Below are positions 56,591 to 64,000 of a stretch of DNA of 64,000 nt, in pieces. Position 1 is the stretch's first letter. Each line of letters begins with the position of its first letter. Origin of the DNA: Sciurus carolinensis (taxonomy: Eukaryota > Chordata > Mammalia > Rodentia > Sciuridae). The stretch spans positions 171,239,598 to 171,303,597 of the forward strand of contig NC_062217.1 in the NCBI RefSeq assembly GCF_902686445.1. The letters are read 5' to 3'. A program made the translations under genes and the position numbers. The notes beneath the pieces are model-generated. The model searched no databases. It saw only the letters and a program-made list of their open reading frames with translations, and was not told where the DNA came from.

Positions 56591-59500
56591 CAGAAAACTA
56601 AAAAGTCCTAATTTTTGAAAGTTGCCGACCAACTCAAACTTTTTAGATTATTTGGCACTGGTTAGGGTCAAAAACCATGTGAGGGGCCATGAGAAGTCCT
56701 CTGGCCACTTGTTCGCCCGGGTCAGACAGGGGTTCCTGAATGGTGGAACACCTTCACCCTGACCCACCCAAATAAAAGTGAGAAAAGATCAATATTGCCA
56801 GACCTTCCTAACTTGAAGCCCTGTGGGTGGGGCTCAGGAACCTGACTGTTTAGCCGGTGGTCCTGGGAGGTGCTAATGGGAGTGGCCTGGAGTTTGTCCC
56901 ATGATGATGAACAGTGTCCACAGGAGAGGGAACTGGAGCTAAGCCTGGAGGCCCAGCCAGCGGAGGCCAGCGACTGCTCACCTGTGTATATACAACCCAG
57001 CCCCGGCTGTGCTAGTTACTCTCTGGCCAGTCAGCAATTACGTACTGAGAGTGCACTTGGCATTGCCCTAACAGAGAGCTTCTTGGGCTTGGTGAGCCGT
57101 GAGGCACAGCCCAGGGATCCATCCATTCCATCTGGGCAGGCAGGGAGAAGTCGAGCCAATGTTCTGCTGGATCCTGCACTGGGAGAACATGTTAGTAGAA
57201 GCAAAGATAAACTCCACCCTCTGTACAGGTGACTCAGCAGCAGCTCACGCCACAGGGAGGGCGGGAGAGCACCACCAGCTAGAGGAAGGAGTCACTCCAG
57301 TTAGCAGCTGGAGGAGCAGGACGCGGGGCTGCAGCTTCCAGAGAGGCTGGAGTGGAAGACGGGAGACGCGGGCAATGGTTTCTGAGCAGCGAAGCTCCTG
57401 GGGACCTCCAGAGGCTGGAGAAGAGGGAAGAAGGACCAAAAGGAGGCTGCCAATGGGGAGCTCAGGCCCACGTGGGGACCCTCTGGATGCTGCCCCATCT
57501 CCTTGAGTTGCCCACTGCCTGGAACAAGCCAGCGTGAGAACCAGACCTTGGTGTGGTCAGAGAAGCCCTGCTGCTTTGTCAACTAACTTTCCCATAGGAC
57601 CCAGCAGGGCCCTAAGCAATGAGCACAGAGAGACTAATCCTCACTCTCTGTCATTCAGCCTCTTTACCTGCTAGTGCCTCACCCTTTTCTGAAGTGTCCG
57701 TGAGCCGGTCCAGGTTTACACCCAGCTATTTTTCCCATAATGTACGTCTTTTCTCCCCAGTAGCATCTTTGCTCCGAGGACACAGACCATCTTCATCATT
57801 TCTGCATGCTCAGCAATGAACACCATGTAGCCCTTAGTAGGTGATCTATACGTGGTTTTTGTTGACACACTGTTAACCTGACCAGGTATTTAACTGACTG
57901 CTCTGTGGTTGACCTTTCCCATTGGTCTTGGCACCATTGGGATGTGCCATCTTGGGAAGCCATTTCACATCATCACAAATGTTACATCAGCAGGCCTGAG
58001 GATCACAGAAACGTGGAGACGTGAGATTGCGTGGACTTCATATCAGGTATGAGAGACATAATGTTTGATGCTGACCATCCACTGGAAGGAGGAGGACTAC
58101 GCATGACTGTTTTAACGTGGAGGACATTTTCTACAAAAACTCACGAGAGCAGAGCAGAGTATCCTGGTTGATATGAAATAACAGAACGGGTGTGTGTAGT
58201 GTGTGGGCACATATGTGCGTGTCACCCAGGAGACAGTGCCACAGAAGAAGGCAGAAACGGCGTCCTTCTCCTAGGTGAACTAACTTCTTTAATGTGCGGT
58301 GGGGACGGTGGTGAGGGAGCCTTGCCAGCCCTGCTCACTTCCTCATCTAGAATCTGAGCTGGAAGCAGGGAAGGGGAGATGGAGCTGCTGTTGAAGAGTT
58401 TCCTGTTCAGGAGAGGATGGTGAGCCTCTGGGCGTGAGCAAAGGGGACACACTCCGCAGTGCCTCCCCCCTAGGCCACAGGCCCTCCCCCAGGACGGCTC
58501 AGGCTGAGCGCCGCTGTGCATCACCCCGCAAGCCTTCCATGGCCCAGGTCTCTGCGACCACAACTTCATTTCGTTGTCATTTTTCTCAGCATTAGGACTT
58601 TGTATTCTTCAAAATTCCTACTGAAAATAAACTGGGGCCATCTTGCTAATGCCTAGGCCTGGCCAAATGCACATACCTTTCCATCCTGTAACCTCAGGGA
58701 GCCCAGAGTATCGGTGAAACTGTGTCCTCCACCGTCTTGAATGTAATGCAAGAAACTGAAGATCTCCCAAAATCCTCCAGTAGAAACTGCCCGTGAACTG
58801 TGCTACTGCTGCGCGTCAGAACTCTGTGCAGGACTCGGAATGAGCCAGGGTACCCTCTGTTCTCCTTGGCAGGACACCCATGCACTGTTGCTGGGAAGAC
58901 CATCCATTGCAGATCGTATACAGTTTTGTTGAAAAAGTAAGAGTATGGATCAATATACATGGAAGTAATATTAGAAGTATGTTGGTTTCTAGGCACAGAA
59001 AAGTTCACAGAAGAATACACAGAAATGACCCCCAGAGAAGGTCAAGGACAAGGAGGGGGTGGTAACAGAGGATAATTTCAGTCTTTATTAAATGGGCTAG
59101 TGCTATGATTTGGCAAAATCCTCAATTCTCTATTAAAGTTCAGATCCCTGTGGGAGGTGATCATTCCCTGTCGCCATCCAGTAGCCCGGCTGAAGCCAAG
59201 GGGAGCCCTGGCTTATAACTCATTCTTCCAAGAAGCATCCCTGGGCCAGGAGCAGCCTGCTGGGGAAGGGTCAGAACTGAGAAGAGTCCGAGTTCACCCA
59301 TTCAGGCCCAGTCCTTCCCATGAGCAAACCAAGACCTGGAAAGAAGAAGGACTCTCACAGGAAAGAGGTGGCAGAATCCAGACAGCGAGAACGCCCTGCC
59401 CAGGCAATTCCTCACCCTGCTACCAGAGCACGCCATGCGCCAAGCCCCTCCATCTGTGGGGTGCTGCCCAGCAGCCTTGCTCCGGTTTGGGGGGCCTGAT

Positions 59501-60430
59501 ACATCACCGGCCAGCTTCAGTCCTCTGTGTCCTGTCTCTACCATGTATTTGTTTTCTCAAGGATGCACAGAATACGAAAAAGACTGGGCCATACTGCACA
59601 TGCCCCTGCCTCGGACTCAGCCTGGGGTTTCCCTCTAGTAACGTTCTACTTACTTTATGTTTTCAATGTCGGGGCCTCTACTTGTTCAGAAGAATTTAAA
59701 GTCAGGCACATTAGGGCAGCTTGATACTAGAGATGAAAGTACTTCCCATGACGTAATGAAGTATGTCCCTGTCCCCCTCCCAAGGTGACTGAGCTGCCCA
59801 CTGGCAACCAAATGCTGTGTGCCACCAAAACCAACCAGGGCAGGAAGCCTGGGATGCAGCTCACAACTCCAGGCAACCTGCTGACCTTTCTCTGACATGA
59901 CTTATTATATTTTAGTGTCGGGATCAATTGAACGGTGGGCTCTAAAGAGAACAACTGAATACGTTTGTGCTTGGGGAAAGGCAGCCTCAGCGCTCACCAT
60001 CCATCACTGTTGGAGGGAAGGGGAGATGCCGTAGAGTGACTGGTTTTCTTTCGACTGCAATGTGCCGGCAGAGCACATAAGGATTCCATAAGATGCAGCA
60101 ACCACTGTGATTTATCCTCATAAGGCAGTGTCTGAGCCAAAGGAGAATGTAAATCTCAGCGAAATCACCTTCTCTGGTGGGAGAGCTGATGGGGCCATTT
60201 GTCCTCTAGGTACCAACCACATAAGGGTTACAGTGCCCCCTGGTGGTCACTGCTTTTTTCAGCACTGCGCAATCCTATGCTTCTATTTGCCCCACGGAAG
60301 ACCAAGGCTACCCTGTTCAGAGCACCCCATAGCTGGATGGCTTGGGGAAATGGGGAGATGCACAGGACTACATGTGCTTCCCTGAGGAAGACAGTCTGAA
60401 GTTGAAAGTAAAACATCAACATTAAAGAGT
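56591..60430. other. No gene seen; mostly unique
   Basis: Moderately GC-rich. The largest frame (59157-59699, 180 codons) overlaps shorter frames on both strands and has no domain I recognise. No repeat is named with confidence. Confidence 0.45.
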
Positions 60431-60435
60431 ATGGT

Positions 60436-60512
60436 AGGGCCTGGGGCTTTAGCTCAGTTGGTAGAGTGCTTGCATCACAAGCAAAAGGCCCTGTGTTCAA
60501 TCCCCAGCACCA
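60436..60512 (+). mobile_element. ID-type SINE (tRNA-like)
   Basis: 'ggggctttagctcagttggtagagtgcttgc' contains the A box and 'tgtgttcaatccccag' the B box of a tRNA-derived ID element, as in rodent BC1-type repeats. It stands alone, without the 7SL part. Decay makes it unlikely to be a working tRNA. Confidence 0.9.
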
Positions 60513-60517
60513 CCCAA

Positions 60518-60597
60518 AGAGGAAGAGGAGGAAAAGGAGGAGGAGGAGGAGGAGGAGGAGGAGGAGGAGGAGGAGGAGGAGGAGAAGGAGAAGTAGT
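60518..60597 (+). repeat. (GGA)n microsatellite grown from the ID tail
   Basis: A pure purine GGA/GAA run of about 78 nt follows the ID element directly where its A-rich tail should be. Frames across it encode only poly-Gly, poly-Arg or, in reverse, poly-Pro. Confidence 0.95.
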
Positions 60598-60757
60598 CAT
60601 TTGGTGGGACTGATTGGCAGATACAGGTCGGACTCCCACGCATCCTGCTGCGAATGGGTACCTGACCAACAAGGCAAGAGCTCTACAAAGTTATGGTGGT
60701 CTCTTCTCCAGAGCTGCTGAAAACTCAGGGTGAAATGTCCAGTCAAGAAGAAAAAAA

Positions 60758-60948
60758 CAGGCTGGGCACTGTAGCACACCTGTAATCCCAGCTCCTCAGG
60801 AGGCTGAGGCAGGAAGGATCACAAGTTTAAGGCTAGCCTGGGCAACCAGGCAAAGTCCTGCCTCAAGATCAAACTGGGGATGTAGCTCAGTGGTGAGCAC
60901 TTGCCTAACCCGTGTGAGGCCCTGGATTCCATTCCTAGTACCAAATAA
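60758..60948 (+). mobile_element. Composite SINE
   Basis: 7SL part ('ggctgggcactgtagcacac ctgtaatcc', 'gaggctgaggcaggaagg', 'gcctgggcaaccaggc') plus ID-like tail ('actggggatgtagctcagtgg', 'ggccctggattcc', 'cctagtacc'). Confidence 0.93.
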
Positions 60949-62379
60949 GTTAATATGAAGAGGGGGTGGAAAAGGGGTGACAGAGGAGGAGGAGAAGAGC
61001 ACCATCCAGTGGAAGAACAAAGATCTGGGGATCAAAGAAGCTGGGCTGGGACCTGGCTCAGTCACTTGCTGGTTGAGTGACAGGGACGAGACATTTAGCT
61101 TCCACAGTTTGCCCAACAGTTTGTTCCTCTGTGAAGGTGGGAGGAGGAGATCCTGCTTTGAGGTCACCATCCAAACACGACAACATGCATCCTGGCCCAT
61201 GGCAAGGTCTGGAGAGAGCACAGTCCCAAGCAGGAATGGCAGCTGAAAGTGGGTCAAGACCCACAGGCGATTCAGACTCTTTATGCAACTCGACAAGACA
61301 GGAAGATAACGGGCATTGAAAACCACAGAGGTGCATGACAAGATCATGCCCTCTTCCCGCTAAAGATGAGGCCTAAAGAAGGAGACTCTGACATGAGCAA
61401 TCGGACATGTGTTATTTCCCAAATTCTGCACTGCTTCCTGTACCTCACGCTGAAGTTAACAGACCCCTATGGCTCTTTTTAGAAATCGCTCTCAAATTAG
61501 TTTCCAGGCAGCAAATCCCTATTTTGGACAAGCCTACTTGCTCAAGTTGATGCAGAGTATTTCAAGAAATCGAAACCATCAACCATTTGCCCATTATCTT
61601 TATTTTAAGGTGCAAAGAGGCAAAGGTTTTATGAGTCATCTGTTTGAACCCTGAGCTCCTGTGTATAAAATTTACTGTAGCATCACACAGAGCATAGCAA
61701 TGGTCTGTATCTCAAGAGAGGTTGCAGTTACACAGTCTACACCTTAATCAACCACATGGACACACACACACAAGTACACGTAAAACTGGTGAAATCCAAG
61801 TAAGCTCTGCCTCTTGTACGGACGGACATCAACACTCTGGATGTGACACTACAGGACAGTCACACACACTGCTGCCATCAAGGAAACTGGGCGAAGGGCA
61901 GGTGGGATTTCCCTGTACGTTATTCACAGTTAAAATGAACCTACAGCTATTTCAAAATAAAAAGTTAAAATAATAACACCAATGCATTCGCTCAATCCTA
62001 CAGTTACTCATAGGTACAAAAATTATGTCCTGAGATAATAAGACATAAAGAGTAAGCTGTGAACATAATTTATGATCATTTATATACTTTTTCTGTTCAA
62101 ATACAATGTTTTCCTCTATCTTCTATATTCCTTCAATTTTTAGTTTAAGCATTTTTACATTTTCACTGTCTTGAGATTCAGATGAGCCTCGGCAAAGTCT
62201 GGCAGAGAGCAAAGTAGGAAGTGATGTCATGGTTAAATTGGCAGTGGTTTTTCTTTCTCAGTGGTATGGATGAAGAGTCTTCTCTTCAAGCCTGCTGAGC
62301 TCTCTCCTTCACCTGGGTTCAACCTTAGCCCACAAGGACTAGAAAAACCCAAAGTTTCTCCTCCCTCAGATGATCTTAA
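60949..62379. other. No gene seen
   Basis: Unique; AT-rich from 61930 onward. A short (CA)n lies at 61760-61772. Confidence 0.45.
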
Positions 62380-62755
62380 TTCCTTTAAAATACCTGCTTG
62401 AGGAAACCAAAACTGCCAAAAGATTTGCTATTGATCCCAACCAGCACCTGTGGACAGAGCTGCCTCTGTTTCTTGGGAGGGTAGGACCCTAACTCTGATT
62501 ATCTCCATCAGCAGACACAGCTGGTCCACAGGCATATGCACTGACCCACCCTTGGTCATCTTTCACTGCTGGACTCTGCTAAGTCACCACTCACCCCTTC
62601 TCTACTTACCCCTTTCTCTGTTTAAAATGCCCAATACCTGTTTGCCAGTCTAGGCTGGTTTCAGTTGACACTGGGCTTTCTTCCCTACGGCAATAGCTAT
62701 TGCTGATTAACATCTCTCTTTACCACGTTAGCATCCTGCTTTGTCATTGATAGTA
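62380..62755 (+). mobile_element. Possible endogenous-retrovirus LTR
   Basis: A 'ctctgtttaaaatgcccaat' TATA-like stretch is followed by a pyrimidine-rich segment and 'tctctctttaccacgttagc', which resembles the promoter/R-region layout of an ERV LTR. No family is assigned and the ends are uncertain. Confidence 0.3.
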
Positions 62756-62874
62756 CACGAAACAATGATGCATTTCAATTGAGGGCATCCAGGATTGATG
62801 GCATGTCATGAATGTGATAGTCGTGAGCACTGTTTACCCAACTGAAATTACCTGCTCTCCTCCTGGACTAAGGG

Positions 62875-63185
62875 TAGTGTTGCCTTGGAAATTCAGTGTG
62901 GCTGCAGAATTGACTTTGGCCAACAAAATGTTAGTAGAAACAATGCTCCTTGAAAAAGAACACTTTTAAATACCTGTGAGCCACATGACCTTCTGCTGCC
63001 AACATGGCCAGCAATGTTCCAGGTACTAGGGATTTGGTCAACCCACATCTCAGAGGGAGGAAAATGTGCAGAAGAACCCAGAACAAACATGAAACACGAG
63101 CAAGAAACTAAATTGTTACCACCGAGAATCACTCAAATTCAGGGCATGTTGTTACTGCAGCACAACTTGACCTATGCTACCTAAT
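62875..63185 (+). mobile_element. Old MLT1-type LTR
   Basis: 'gactttggccaacaaaatgttagtagaaac', 'gccacatgaccttctgctg', 'cgagcaagaaactaaattgtt' and 'tgttgttactgcagcacaacttgacctatgctacctaata' follow an ancient MaLR LTR ending in 'actgcagcataacctagcc'. Confidence 0.55.
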
Positions 63186-64000
63186 AAAGAGATGGTCAAA
63201 GTGGACCATATTCTCTTAGATGGTCAACTCTTTTGTCATAGTAATTATGTTCTATCAAATCACTGGAAATGCTGATTTAATGAATACTGAATCATCGCCG
63301 CTCAGGGAAATAGAAGCCAGCCTCTGGTCATGACATTTTCAGCAAGTAATCAATGCATACTCTTGTTTTATGGGCGTTATATTTAAAGACATCTCTCGTA
63401 ATACATATTGTTGATTCATTAACAAAACCCACAGCACTGCAACTCAGGCCTGCACAAAGCTGATTTAATGAACATGTTCTTCTTAAGGGACACCAGTCTC
63501 TTTGGTTTAGGAACACTAGACCACACTTCAATGCAGCACATGGGGTCCTTCTTAAGCAGCCAGATCACCAACATAAAGAACAAAAATGTAAAACCCATGG
63601 CACAAGACAAACCGCATAAAAGGCACTGGTTTACAATAGAAGAACAAGCCAAGAAAGTAGAGGCAGGCCTCGTCCAGCCTGAGCAGGGCCATGCACTTTG
63701 GATGGCTCGGAGCTGAGTGGTTCCGTGCACGCATGTGTCTGCAAATGACCTAGGGAGCACACTCAGATTCAGGGTTACACGTCACTCCTAAGGAGGTGAA
63801 TCTGCAGGTACTGCCTGTGTGCAAACGAGGTCTGACCGTGCCAGAAGTTCACCAAGTACAATCCCAGGGATGCCGAGACTTCCAGAGAATCTGAAAGATC
63901 AAAATTATCCTCATGGCACAACTAAGATACTATCGCGTTTTTCCCTATGTTGACATTTGCACCAAACAACTGCAGGTGGAATCCCTGGTGCCCAGTGACT
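63186..64000. other. No gene supported; unique sequence
   Basis: A 113-codon minus-strand frame (63419-63760) has a hydrophobic stretch but no family I recognise, and a competing frame overlaps it. Repeat-free; could hold a non-coding element. Confidence 0.4.

Noticed and set aside
59157..59699. 180-codon plus-strand frame
   Set aside because: No domain, overlapped by other frames, no start context or splice evidence.
60436..60512. Functional tRNA gene
   Set aside because: The A and B boxes are visible, but the sequence matches the ID SINE family, continues into a tail, and does not preserve a tRNA cloverleaf that I can draw.
60431..60720. Frames encoding poly-Gly, poly-Arg or poly-Pro
   Set aside because: They are translations of the GGA microsatellite after an ID element.
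63419..63760. Minus-strand frame with a hydrophobic, membrane-like segment
   Set aside because: A different frame over the same bases is also open and hydrophobic; no family recognised, so not called as a gene or pseudogene.
1..64000. CRISPR array, phage, integron or other prokaryotic system
   Set aside because: There are no regularly spaced repeats, no prokaryotic gene layout, and the repeats are typical of a mammalian nuclear genome.

Overview
The window is vertebrate nuclear DNA, almost certainly from a mammal and most likely a squirrel-family rodent (Sciuridae). The host call rests on at least eight composite SINEs, each with a 7SL-derived B1/Alu-like monomer. Most are joined to a tRNA/ID-like tail reading roughly GGGGATGTGGCTCAGTGGTT, an architecture I know from squirrels, marmots and related rodents. 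There is no bacterial, plasmid or phage content, no operon, and no CRISPR array. I see no convincing multi-exon gene, so the window is probably intergenic or lies in large introns.

The one real protein-coding-like feature is a processed, intronless copy of pantothenate kinase 3 (PANK3) mRNA at 38570-40188. It carries a GC-rich 5' UTR, an uninterrupted 355-codon reading frame (38923-39990), a short 3' UTR with an ATTAAA signal, a 17-A tail and a perfect 16-bp target-site duplication. About 26 nt just after the ancestral start codon are missing, so the old start is out of frame. The intact frame begins at the codon equivalent to Met16 of PANK3. The known active-site residues I can place are kept, but a glycine in the nucleotide-binding loop region is replaced by arginine. 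It is a young L1-mobilised retrocopy, either a pseudogene with an open frame or a potential retrogene.

Layout: 1-15.5 kb is mostly unique, moderately GC-rich sequence with a HAL1 fragment, two MaLR-type LTRs, a SINE and a hAT-like fossil. An AT-rich, repeat-free block at 2.8-3.7 kb resembles a conserved non-coding element. 15.5-20.1 kb holds two antisense L1 fragments and an LTR. 20.1-31.4 kb is mostly unique with two SINEs and old L2/MIR traces. 31.4-36.2 kb holds an L1 split by an LTR, and SINEs. 36.4-43.7 kb is an AT-rich repeat nest: HAL1, a SINE, then an MLT1 LTR split by an L1 that is itself split by the PANK3 copy, then another L1 split by an MSTA/MLT1A-like LTR. 43.7-64 kb is again mostly unique with LTR, L1, L2, MIR and SINE copies, plus an ID element whose tail has grown into a GGA microsatellite.

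Apart from the PANK3 copy nothing here works together as a gene set. The order of nested insertions gives a relative timeline: MLT1 first, then L1, then the PANK3 retrocopy. Repeat family names come from recalled consensus sequences, not a search, and repeat boundaries are approximate.
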